DNA of 64,000 bases from Leptospira johnsonii (lineage in GTDB: Bacteria; Spirochaetota; Leptospiria; Leptospirales; Leptospiraceae): assembly GCF_003112675.1 (NCBI RefSeq), contig NZ_BFAY01000006.1:1-64000 (forward strand). The letters run 5' to 3'. The translations under genes and the position numbers were made by a program. Of this stretch, positions 16,977 to 25,419 are shown in pieces. Under the pieces are notes generated by a model. It searched no databases. It was given only the letters and a program-made list of their open reading frames with translations, and was not told the origin of the DNA. Numbering within the stretch: the stretch's first letter is position 1; each line of letters starts with the position of its first letter.

Positions 16977-18089
16977 TTAAAATTTTAGAGAAGCTTTATA
17001 TTGGATCGCTGTTTTTCTGAATTCGCTAGGTGTAGAATCCGCAAACTTCTTAAAAGCTTCGTTAAATGCTGATTTTGAGTTGAATCCAACCGATTCGGAA
17101 ATTGCTAGAATGGAACGGTCCGGATCTTCTAAGAGTAGAACCTTGGCTTCTTCTACTCTCCAAGAATTGATATAATCCGAAAATTTCATGGATAGACGTT
17201 GGTTTAGAAATTCTGAAAGTTGGTGGTTGGTCAGATCCAACTCTTCTGCGAGTTGAGAAAGTGTTAGATCCTCATCCGCATAAACCTTCTCCCTTCTCAT
17301 CAATGCTTCCAAACGATCTTTGATCTTGGATTCATCCATTCCTTTCAGTCTAGATTTTTTATATCGGACTTCCCTTAAACTTTTTCCTACAAAGCCAAGC
17401 CAATTTGGTTCTCTTTGGGAAAGTAAAAATCCGATCACCAATAAAACCGGAAGACTAAATATGCTCTCTTTTACGAATTCTATCCTTCTTAAAATGGAAC
17501 CAGTGAGTCCCCAGAAGATTACAAAACAAATGAGACAGACGAAGAGTAAAAACATCCTTCTGGCTCTTTCTTCGTTCTCGTCTTGTTCAGAACGGAATAA
17601 ATAACTTCTGTACATCCAAAGTAACGGTAGAAAGTAAGATAAGATCGAAATTTTAGGAGTGATCTGTAAAAACACAAGAATACTGGAATAAGTTTTGGCT
17701 TGAGCGATCTCTTGTAATGTACGGAGCCTAAATTCTTCTCCACCTAACCAAAAAGGTAAAAGTAAAATTATGCAGATGAAATTGGGAAGGAAATGAAAAA
17801 CTAACTCTCTTTTCGAAACTTCTAGTCCCAGTAATGTGATCTGAAAATGTATGTAAAGAACCGGGGCAATTCCCAACGCAAAAGGAATATGGATCCCGTA
17901 CAAGACAGGATACGTGCGTACCAAGCCGGAAAGAAAAGTTGCACCTCCCACAAGCCAAAGAGAAGAAAAAAACATAATGAGAGCGGCTCTTGTTCTTTCT
18001 CCAAGAGAAGCCGGAGAAACTAAGATCCCTAAAGACCAGATACAGCCGAAGGCCGCTCCAAAAACTAAATAACCAGTTTCTAAATCCAT
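16977..18089 (-). CDS. Membrane-anchored AraC-family regulator
   Basis: Residues 1-235 contain about seven hydrophobic helices. Residues 265-365 are a double-HTH AraC/XylS domain, with LTLSQLAEELDLTNHQLSEF as the first helix pair and ILAISESVGFNSKSAFNEAF as the second. The layout of seven membrane segments plus AraC HTH is common in Leptospira and Bacteroidetes and implies a one-component regulator sensing a membrane or external cue. It lies between the acyl-CoA synthetase and glycerol-3-phosphate dehydrogenase genes on the same strand, so either could be a target. That is inference. Confidence 0.88.
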   Translation of the reverse strand: MDLETGYLVFGAAFGCIWSLGILVSPASLGERTRAALIMFFSSLWLVGGATFLSGLVRTYPVLYGIHIPFALGIAPVLYIHFQITLLGLEVSKRELVFHFLPNFICIILLLPFWLGGEEFRLRTLQEIAQAKTYSSILVFLQITPKISILSYFLPLLWMYRSYLFRSEQDENEERARRMFLLFVCLICFVIFWGLTGSILRRIEFVKESIFSLPVLLVIGFLLSQREPNWLGFVGKSLREVRYKKSRLKGMDESKIKDRLEALMRREKVYADEDLTLSQLAEELDLTNHQLSEFLNQRLSMKFSDYINSWRVEEAKVLLLEDPDRSILAISESVGFNSKSAFNEAFKKFADSTPSEFRKTAIQYKASLKF

Positions 18090-18130
18090 TTAACTTATTT
18101 AGAAATACCAGATCGAAACTAGATTAAAAG

Positions 18131-19765
18131 TCAAAAATGATAACGAGAAAGTATCTCCGAGCTTTCTGCTTTCTTACGAGCAGGGTTCCAACCCAATGTT
18201 TTTCCTAATTCTTCTACAATTCTGTGCAAGGATTCGGAAGAAGGCGCACCAGGCACTCCCACCCCCGATCTACGGAAGAAAAAGTCCGTCCCTTTTTCTA
18301 TTTTTTCCTCGGAAGCGATATAACGGATCTCAGCCGTGCTGAATTTTTCTCCATTATTCAAGGCAACGGATTCGTCGTTTGCCTTTTGGTATTTGAGGAC
18401 TTCGTATGCTAAACTTCCGTATCGTGCCCCCAAAGTTTCGAGATACTCTCCTGAAAGTTTGGAATATTTTTTACTGAGCCCTTTGACTAAAGAAGAATGG
18501 TCCGAAAACTCTCCCGAAGAAAGTGGGATCTGGTCCGTTTCGCAAGGTAAAAAATTTCCAGGCAAATACTCGCAGAGTTTGTCTGTGATCTTCTCCGCTA
18601 AATGTCTACTTGTTGTGTATTTTCCACCCAGGGCGGTAAAAAATCCAGGGAGTCCTTTTTCTTTATGATCTAGAATTTCAGTTTTACGGGACGCATTATA
18701 AGTATCCGATTTTTCTCCCGGATCTTCGACCAATGGCCTCATTCCACCATAATAAAAATCTACATCCGATTCAGTTAGATCGGAATATCCGAATGTATAA
18801 TTAATTTCTTCTAATAGACCTTGGATGTCCGATTTGGTAACCTTAAATTTATCGGGAGAATCCGAGAATACTGTATCAGTCGTCCCGATGATCGTTTTAC
18901 CTCTCCAAGGAAGAACAAACATATGAGTCTTGTCCCTTTTCTTTAAGACGATTGCTTTGGAAACAGTCAAAGCTCTGGTCACAATATGGATCCCTTTGGA
19001 TCGGACTAGGACCTTATCCATTCCGACTCCAGCCAAAGATTCTACAAAATCCGCCCAGGGACCTGCCGCATTCACTACTGTTTTTGCAAATACGGGATAG
19101 GTTTTGCCGCTTCTTTTGTCCTTTAAGATTGCCTGATATACCTCTCCCTGCTGAGAGATCGCAACTACTTCGGTGTAATTGAGAGCGGTCCCCCCTTTTT
19201 TTTCAGCGGAGAAGATGAACTCGCATGTATGTCTTTCCGGATTCGTGTTCTGGTAATCGTAATATAAAAATCCTCCTTTCAGTCCTTGTCGAGGAAGGCT
19301 CGGTGCTTCCATCACAACCTCTTCCCGCGATAAAAATCTGAATGTTGGGATCCAAGAATCTGAACTAATCTCTCTATTTCTATCGTATGAAAAATAATCA
19401 TACATCTGAAGACCGATATTCGTGATCCACTTTTCAGAATTAGAATATACTGGAATAATAAAGCCTAACGTTTTGAGTGCATGAGGACTGATCTTTGCAA
19501 GAATTCTTCTTTCTCTTAAGGATTCTCTCACTAGTCCGAACTCTGCATTCTTTAAATATCTTAAACCTCCATGGATCAACTTGGAGGTGGCCTGAGTAGT
19601 TCCAGAGGCAAAATCATTTTTCTCTACAAGAAGAGCCTTTAACCCGCGTAAGGTGGAATCCCACAAAGTAGTGGCTCCTGTAATGCCACCACCTATCACT
19701 AAGGTATCGAAAACTTGAGAAGAAATCGGAAATGCAGGAGTTTTAGCGTGTTTAGTTTTTGCCAT
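18131..19765 (-). CDS. glpD: FAD-dependent glycerol-3-phosphate dehydrogenase
   Basis: This 544-residue flavoprotein oxidises sn-glycerol-3-phosphate to dihydroxyacetone phosphate and passes electrons to quinone. The FAD Rossmann motif (LVIGGGITGATTLWDSTLRG) opens the domain. LLVEKNDFASGTTQATSKLIHGGLRYL is the GlpD family signature, and GGKYTTSRHLAEK marks the later FAD-contact region. The C-terminal helical cap is present (to SSEILSRYHF). No glpK or glpF lies nearby. It is divergent from the SpoIIE-type gene. An ether-lipid-type synthase, which uses a DHAP derivative, lies about 2.3 kb beyond its start. Confidence 0.92.
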   Translation of the reverse strand: MAKTKHAKTPAFPISSQVFDTLVIGGGITGATTLWDSTLRGLKALLVEKNDFASGTTQATSKLIHGGLRYLKNAEFGLVRESLRERRILAKISPHALKTLGFIIPVYSNSEKWITNIGLQMYDYFSYDRNREISSDSWIPTFRFLSREEVVMEAPSLPRQGLKGGFLYYDYQNTNPERHTCEFIFSAEKKGGTALNYTEVVAISQQGEVYQAILKDKRSGKTYPVFAKTVVNAAGPWADFVESLAGVGMDKVLVRSKGIHIVTRALTVSKAIVLKKRDKTHMFVLPWRGKTIIGTTDTVFSDSPDKFKVTKSDIQGLLEEINYTFGYSDLTESDVDFYYGGMRPLVEDPGEKSDTYNASRKTEILDHKEKGLPGFFTALGGKYTTSRHLAEKITDKLCEYLPGNFLPCETDQIPLSSGEFSDHSSLVKGLSKKYSKLSGEYLETLGARYGSLAYEVLKYQKANDESVALNNGEKFSTAEIRYIASEEKIEKGTDFFFRRSGVGVPGAPSSESLHRIVEELGKTLGWNPARKKAESSEILSRYHF

Positions 19766-19894
19766 AGATTCACAGTTTGGATTTGAGAACTCGGTCGGTC
19801 AAGACTTTAGAAATTACACAAGTTCTTTACTCCAAATGAGTAGATGATAATTTTAGTTTAGACCCGGTTCTTATTTCCCACTTATTTAAGGGAC

Positions 19895-19919
19895 TTGAAC
19901 CGAACGGAGTTCGATTCAA
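19895..19919 (+). promoter_or_regulatory. 25-bp inverted repeat immediately before a start codon
   Basis: TTGAA-c-CGAAC-gga-GTTCG-a-TTCAA is symmetric apart from one mismatched pair and a 3-base loop. It ends 3 bases before the ATG of the SpoIIE-type gene. The only SD-like bases (CGGAG) lie in its loop and 3' arm. It could be a repressor operator in DNA or a hairpin that gates translation in RNA. Confidence 0.5.
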
Positions 19920-19922
19920 TAG

Positions 19923-21932
19923 ATGTCATATACTTCCTCCCGGGCAGGTAGTTTTCAAAACAAATGGAAAGCAATTCTAGGTTTTTTTAAAAAGGACCCG
20001 GATAGAGAATTATATAAGAAAGAATATACTGAAGATCTAAAAAGGCAAACTCGCACGATCCAATATCCTGGTGCAGTGCTTGCAATGTTTGTTTGGTTGG
20101 GTTTCGCATTCGGAACGGACCAAAAACTACATCCTGAATTTCCAGAATTATTCTATTTCCGGATTGGTTTCTCATTAGTAGGCGTCCTTAGTTTAATTTT
20201 CCTTCTCTTGGACACGTTGTTCAAGATTCCTACTCGTAAATATAGTTTGGAAATGGCGTATGTATACATCGCCTATCTATTACTTTGTACATCCTTTTTT
20301 ACCGGCAGAATAGCGGATGATCCGAATTACGTATCCGGTCTCCAAATCGCTCTGATCACTATCGCGTTTGTCCCTCTCCCTAAGAGATCGTATTATATAT
20401 TCTTAATATTTTCGATTTTATCCTTTTTGAGTTCTATCCTGATATACTCTCCAAATTTGAGCACTCCGCAAGCTGCTTATTCCATGCAGAACTTGGGGAT
20501 CGCATACATTCTCACACTAGTATTTTCCATAATTCTGGAAAGATATCGATTCGTAAGTTTTGTAAGCAGATTTAAGATCCAGGAAAGTAATAGGGAAATT
20601 TCCGAAAAAATGCAACTGATCCAAGCTTTGAAAGAAAAGCAGGACGGGGATTATTTTTTAACTGCGCTACTTCTTTCGCCTCTGATCAAACTGGACAATT
20701 CCGAAAATTCGGGAGTCAAAGTGGAATTCCTACTAGATCAGTACAAAAAGTTCTCCTTTAAAGAGAAGGACTATGAACTGGGTGGAGACTTCTTAAGCGC
20801 TTATATAATAAAGATCCAGGATAGAGAATACACAGCGTTCATCAATGGGGATGCAATGGGAAAATCTATCCAGGGTGCCGGTGGAGCCTTGGTATTAGGT
20901 TCCGTATTCAATTCTATCATTAGCCGCACTAGACTCTCTCCGGAGATACAATCCAAATCTCCGGAACGTTGGTTGAAAGAAGCATTTATAGATCTACAGA
21001 ACGTATTCGAGACATTCGACGGATTTATGCTGATCTCTGCTGTTTTAGGGATCGTAGAACATACTACCGGGGTTATGTATTATATCAATGCCGAACATCC
21101 TTGGCCAGTTCTATATAGAGATGGGAAAGCAATGTTCTTAGGATCGGAATCCAATATTCGTAAATTAGGGATTTCTGAAATATTCGGCTCCAAGATCCAG
21201 GTCCAAACATTCCGTATGCTTCCTGGAGACACGATCTTCAGCGGATCAGACGGAAGAGATGATCTAGTCTTAGAAGAGGATTTTTCCGGTAAAAGGATCA
21301 TGAACGAGGATGAGACAATCTTCTTAGCGTCGGTGGAAGAAAGTGGAGGAGAATTAAAAACGATCCGCAGATCCCTGATCAGCAGAGGAAAACTTTCCGA
21401 CGATTTAAGTATATTATCTATTTCTTATAATCCTTCTAGAAATCCGTATATGGAAGACAAAAAATCCATTATGGAAGCAGAGTCGGCTTTCCAAAAAGGA
21501 AACACAAAAGACGCGATAAACATCTTAGAAGAAGGCCTAAAAAGATCAGGTAAAGTAGGAGAAAGTTATTTTCCTCAGGTAGCCAAACTTCTTTCCAAAT
21601 GGTACGATAAAATATCCGAATTCAAAAAAGCGGCAGAATGGGCGGAGAAGTCCTTATCCTGGGACCCTTCGGAAACGGACCTGCTATTCTATTCTTCTAT
21701 CCTTTGGAAAAAGGCTTTTACCCAGAAAAAAGATACTGAATACTTAAAATCTGCTGCAGAGTTAGGAGAGAAGTTAAGAGTTCGTTCTCCTAATCACTTC
21801 AAAAACTTGATCAATCTGTCGGATATTTATAGATTACTTGGAAATTCATTCAGGGCTAAAAAGTTATTGGATGAGGCCTCCCTTCTTTCACCAGATGATC
21901 CAAAGATCGCGGAATTAAAAAAACGTCTATAG
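19923..21932 (+). CDS. SpoIIE-type PP2C phosphatase with membrane domain and TPR tail
   Basis: The 669-residue protein has three parts. Residues 45-205 hold six membrane segments. Residues 240-460 are a SpoIIE/RsbU-type PP2C domain: LGGDF and NGDAMGKS for metal binding, GAGGALVLGSVF, and a late GSDGRDD. Residues 515-669 are TPR-like helices (WAEKSLSWDPSETDLLFYS and similar). RsbU-like phosphatases act on anti-sigma-factor antagonists to control stress responses, and a TPR tail suggests partner binding. No anti-sigma or STAS gene is adjacent. Translation may be gated by the inverted repeat at 19895-19919. Confidence 0.88.
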   Translation: MSYTSSRAGSFQNKWKAILGFFKKDPDRELYKKEYTEDLKRQTRTIQYPGAVLAMFVWLGFAFGTDQKLHPEFPELFYFRIGFSLVGVLSLIFLLLDTLFKIPTRKYSLEMAYVYIAYLLLCTSFFTGRIADDPNYVSGLQIALITIAFVPLPKRSYYIFLIFSILSFLSSILIYSPNLSTPQAAYSMQNLGIAYILTLVFSIILERYRFVSFVSRFKIQESNREISEKMQLIQALKEKQDGDYFLTALLLSPLIKLDNSENSGVKVEFLLDQYKKFSFKEKDYELGGDFLSAYIIKIQDREYTAFINGDAMGKSIQGAGGALVLGSVFNSIISRTRLSPEIQSKSPERWLKEAFIDLQNVFETFDGFMLISAVLGIVEHTTGVMYYINAEHPWPVLYRDGKAMFLGSESNIRKLGISEIFGSKIQVQTFRMLPGDTIFSGSDGRDDLVLEEDFSGKRIMNEDETIFLASVEESGGELKTIRRSLISRGKLSDDLSILSISYNPSRNPYMEDKKSIMEAESAFQKGNTKDAINILEEGLKRSGKVGESYFPQVAKLLSKWYDKISEFKKAAEWAEKSLSWDPSETDLLFYSSILWKKAFTQKKDTEYLKSAAELGEKLRVRSPNHFKNLINLSDIYRLLGNSFRAKKLLDEASLLSPDDPKIAELKKRL

Positions 21933-22066
21933 GACTTCTATAGAATTCGGATATAAGAGTTCCTAAAGATCTCCATTAGATCAGCATCGAGTATCCTTTT
22001 TACCTTGCCCTCTGGAAAGATTCGTATTTATTGGAAACGTTTTAAATTAATCGGAGATAAGACCCC

Positions 22067-23761
22067 ATGTTCTACCACGAGCTCAATCCCAAAATCGACT
22101 ATTCCAGATCCAATCTTAGATGGAATGCCTGGGGTGCAAACGATCAGGATTTCGGTAGAAAGGCGCAGATGCCTGAAATACTCAAACTTCTCCAAAGAGA
22201 ATTTAAGTTAGATTCTATTCGTGAAACTCCTGCAGTTTCCTTGGAAAATATCAAACTTCCTAACGGCAAATTAAGTCCGAGCGATATCAAAAACTTAAGC
22301 TCTATCGTAGGTAAAACTAATCTCAAAACAGATAGATATGAAAGAATTTTCCATTCCGCGGGTCGAAGTTACTACGATGTTCTTAGACTCCACTTCAATA
22401 CTCTCAAGTCTTTCGTAGATGGAGTTGTATATCCGAAAAAGGATTCTGAGATTATTAAAATTTTAGAATATTGTTCTAAAAACAAGATCACGATCATTCC
22501 TTTCGGCGGAGGATCTTCCGTAGTAGGCGGTGTGGAAGTGCTAAAAGGAAAAGGTCAGAAAGCCGTTCTTTCCTTAGACATGACAGAGATGAAAGAATTG
22601 GTATCTTTCGATCCGATCAGCATGACCGCAACTTTCCAAGCAGGGATCTACGGACCACAATTAGAATATGGCCTCAATTTAAAGGGATACACTTTGGGAC
22701 ACTTCCCTCAGTCTTTCGAATATTCCACATTAGGCGGATGGGTCGCTGCAAGAAGCGCAGGACAACAATCCAATCGATACGGAAAAATAGAAGAGATATT
22801 GACCTCTGTAAAACTCATTAGTCCGAACGGAACTGTGGAAACATTAAGATCGCCTGCATCTTCTATAGGACCTGACTGGAACCAGATCATTGCAGGTAGC
22901 GAAGGTCTTTTAGGAATTATTTCAGAAGTCACAGTTAAGATCCACAGAATCCCTGAGACTAGAAAATATTTCGGTCTTGTATTTCCTGATCTACTTTCCT
23001 CGATCAATTTTATCAGAAAAGCAAACCATGAAGAGATCAAAACTTCTATGATGAGACTTTCCGACGCGAATGAGACCAGGCTTTATGAATATCTAGGAGA
23101 ATTAGGAAAGAAGAATACCCCCATCCGCAAATTCAAAAAATTCCTTCAAAATTCTTATCTGAACGCAGTGGGAATTGGAGAGAATAAATGTGTGGTTTTA
23201 GTGGGCCTGGACGGATCTAGACAAGAAGTAGATCATTCTTTCGAAGGTCTCAAAAAACTTTGGAAAAAAGGCGGAGCAATCTTTGCCGGAGAAAAACTGG
23301 GACAGAATTGGATCCATAGCAGATACAATATGCCTTTCCTCCGAAATCATGTAATGCAGTACGGAATGGGAGTGGATACAATGGAAACTTCCAGCACCTA
23401 CGATAAACTGGAAGACCTACATAAGGCCGGAATTGAGTCCTTACAAAATTCGATCCCTGGTTCGATCGCTATGTGCCATTTATCTCATAGTTATCATGAG
23501 GGAGCTTGTTTGTATTATACGATCTTATTCCCTATGGATCCGAAAAAACCGGAAGAGCAATGGTTCAAAATGAAAAGATCCGTTTCTGATACATTCACTT
23601 CTTTTAAAGCTCCGATCAGTCATCACCATGGAGTCGGTATCGATCACAAAAAATGGTATGAATCCAGTTTAGGTAAACCTGGAATAGAAGCTTTAAACGG
23701 ACTAAAGAAAGTTCTGGACCAAAAAGAAATTTTGAACCCAGGAAAATTATTTCACTCTTAA
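22067..23761 (+). CDS. Alkylglycerone-phosphate-synthase-like FAD enzyme
   Basis: This 564-residue FAD-linked oxidase closely follows the alkyl-DHAP synthase layout. A PCMH FAD domain has IIPFGGGSSVVGGVE and the signature YTLGHFPQSFEYSTLGGWVA, followed by SAGQQSNRYG. The C-terminal cap carries SHHHGVGIDHK, matching the catalytic His cluster of AGPS. AGPS swaps the acyl chain of acyl-DHAP for a fatty alcohol, giving an ether lipid. An FAD-linked D-lactate-type dehydrogenase is less likely given these motifs. A GGAG lies about a dozen bases before the ATG. GlpD nearby could supply DHAP, but no acyl-DHAP transferase or alcohol-forming reductase is visible. Confidence 0.85.
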   Translation: MFYHELNPKIDYSRSNLRWNAWGANDQDFGRKAQMPEILKLLQREFKLDSIRETPAVSLENIKLPNGKLSPSDIKNLSSIVGKTNLKTDRYERIFHSAGRSYYDVLRLHFNTLKSFVDGVVYPKKDSEIIKILEYCSKNKITIIPFGGGSSVVGGVEVLKGKGQKAVLSLDMTEMKELVSFDPISMTATFQAGIYGPQLEYGLNLKGYTLGHFPQSFEYSTLGGWVAARSAGQQSNRYGKIEEILTSVKLISPNGTVETLRSPASSIGPDWNQIIAGSEGLLGIISEVTVKIHRIPETRKYFGLVFPDLLSSINFIRKANHEEIKTSMMRLSDANETRLYEYLGELGKKNTPIRKFKKFLQNSYLNAVGIGENKCVVLVGLDGSRQEVDHSFEGLKKLWKKGGAIFAGEKLGQNWIHSRYNMPFLRNHVMQYGMGVDTMETSSTYDKLEDLHKAGIESLQNSIPGSIAMCHLSHSYHEGACLYYTILFPMDPKKPEEQWFKMKRSVSDTFTSFKAPISHHHGVGIDHKKWYESSLGKPGIEALNGLKKVLDQKEILNPGKLFHS

Positions 23762-23777
23762 AAGCAGTGTATCTGTA

Positions 23778-23799
23778 AGCCTGGGAGAGATCCCAGGCT
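23778..23799. terminator. Bidirectional terminator-type hairpin
   Basis: AGCCTGGGA (23778-23786) and TCCCAGGCT (23791-23799) make a perfect 9-bp GC-rich stem with a GAGA loop between two convergent genes. There is no T tract on either strand. Confidence 0.55.
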
Positions 23800-23809
23800 A
23801 CATTAACTC

Positions 23810-24574
23810 TCAGGTAAAGACTGGGCGTCTTCTTTCCTGGATAGACTTCATTCCTTCCTGTCCATTAGAACTAGCAATCGCTTGTGCAAGAAGTTCCACA
23901 TCTCTCTTTTCCAAAGTATCTGCAAGCAGACGTTGGGAATCCCTGAGGGCGATCTTCACTCCCACTACAGATTCCATTGCCATGTCTTGGAATTGAGAAC
24001 ACCATTTTCTGGCTTTAGGGATCACTTCTTCCGGAGTAGCTGATTCTTCCACAATTCCTAGTTGTACCGCCTCGTCCGCTTTAACACCTCGTCCGCTATA
24101 CAATAAGTCTCTTGCAGTTTTCATTCCGACTAGGTCTTTTAGAACTGTACCCGCAGTGGAGGGAAAATTAATACCGATCAATGATTCAGGAAAACCTAAT
24201 CTTCCTTTTTTCTCTACAAGGATCCTATAATCGGAGAATATAGCGATAACCGCTCCTACTCCCATAGAGTGACCGTTCATCGCGCAGACCACAGGTTTAG
24301 GAGAGAATAAAACTCTTCCGCAGGCACCTAACGCTTCTCTAAGAACTTCTTTAATTTCTTCCAGGTTTTTTCCTACGAAGATCTCTGGATCGAATCCGTT
24401 GGAAAAAAACTTATCGTTCCTTCCGGATAGAAGGATGGATTTTATTGATCTATCGTTCTCCGCTTGTTCTAAAACATCTCTAAATTTACGGAAAAATTCC
24501 CTTCCCAAAGAATTGGTCTCGTTTGTTTTGATATACAGTTCTAAAATATGGCCGTTTTTTTCTACGTCTAACAT
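23810..24574 (-). CDS. Enoyl-CoA hydratase/isomerase family protein
   Basis: The 254-residue crotonase-fold protein has the oxyanion-hole segments FFSNGFDPEIF and AMNGHSMGVGAVIAIFSDYR. It has a Glu in GFPESLIG at the place of the single catalytic Glu of isomerase-type members. It lacks the two-Glu pattern of classical hydratases, so a delta3-delta2 enoyl-CoA isomerase or another crotonase reaction is more likely. AAGGA precedes the ATG. It is the last gene of a three-gene set (TPR, lipoprotein, crotonase) with gaps of about 18 bases. The link between a crotonase and envelope proteins is unexplained. Confidence 0.85.
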   Translation of the reverse strand: MLDVEKNGHILELYIKTNETNSLGREFFRKFRDVLEQAENDRSIKSILLSGRNDKFFSNGFDPEIFVGKNLEEIKEVLREALGACGRVLFSPKPVVCAMNGHSMGVGAVIAIFSDYRILVEKKGRLGFPESLIGINFPSTAGTVLKDLVGMKTARDLLYSGRGVKADEAVQLGIVEESATPEEVIPKARKWCSQFQDMAMESVVGVKIALRDSQRLLADTLEKRDVELLAQAIASSNGQEGMKSIQERRRPVFT

Positions 24575-24591
24575 ATTCGATTTCCTTAATG

Positions 24592-25401
24592 TTAAAATCC
24601 GAACACTAATTGGTTCAATTTATCAGTGCGGGATACTTTTTTCATTTTAATCTCTATACGATTCTGATCGGTACCATCCGTTCTGGATACGATACGAGTG
24701 ATCGTAGTCTTAGGGGGAAAATCCACTTCTCCCTGAACGCTTGTGACAGCTCTTACATTCTTACCGCTGGAATCCCATTCCACGGAACGTATCCCGTTTT
24801 CTGCGGTGTAGTAAGTCCATTCTTCTCCCGGTTTTCTGACGAGAACAATTCCATCGTTCGGCTGAACGAGCGTCCATTGTGGCTTAAACAATTCTGCATT
24901 TCGATTGGAAAGAAGATAGTAAATGACAGGAAAAGGAACTACCGTTTGTTTCCCTGTATTAGGATCGGATAAAATAATATCGTCCATGGTCTGTTCATGG
25001 ATCTTGTCCACAGAAACAGTTTTGATCCGGATCGTTTGGCCATCGCTAAACACTTTAGAAACGCTGATCCCAAAAAGTTTATCGGTAAGTTCGATCTGCA
25101 TCTTACCGCTAGGCTTATCATAGAAGATCCTTCCGGCTAAAGAGAATACGTCCTTTTTAGGGAAAAAATTCTGGATACGTATATCAAATTCTCCCGTATA
25201 AGAAGTATTCGATTCTTCTAATTTACGAAGTACGTCTAAGTATTTGGAACCTTCCTTGGATTTGGCGCTCCAAAATTTAATCTTTCCTTTTTGGCGAAAA
25301 GTAATCTCTTCTATATCCGTGGTCACACAGGATTGGAAGAATAGAGTAAAACAAAATAATGATCCGAATATATACATCGGATTTAGATGGTTTGTTTTCA
25401 A
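24592..25401 (-). CDS. LolA/LolB-like outer-membrane lipoprotein candidate
   Basis: The 269-residue product has a hydrophobic leader ending in LFFQSC, a good lipobox with Cys25 as lipidation site. The mature part is beta-rich. Strands such as YTGEFDIRIQN, FSLAGRIFYDKPSGKMQIEL and DGQTIRIKTV recall the half-barrel of LolA/LolB/DUF4292 proteins that carry lipids or lipoproteins. I do not recognise a specific member. The start is TTG with GGAGGG 7 bases upstream. The first internal ATG has no SD. It sits 18 bases after the TPR gene in the same operon. Confidence 0.75.
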   Translation of the reverse strand: MKTNHLNPMYIFGSLFCFTLFFQSCVTTDIEEITFRQKGKIKFWSAKSKEGSKYLDVLRKLEESNTSYTGEFDIRIQNFFPKKDVFSLAGRIFYDKPSGKMQIELTDKLFGISVSKVFSDGQTIRIKTVSVDKIHEQTMDDIILSDPNTGKQTVVPFPVIYYLLSNRNAELFKPQWTLVQPNDGIVLVRKPGEEWTYYTAENGIRSVEWDSSGKNVRAVTSVQGEVDFPPKTTITRIVSRTDGTDQNRIEIKMKKVSRTDKLNQLVFGF

Positions 25402-25419
25402 AACAGTCCCTCCCGGTCC

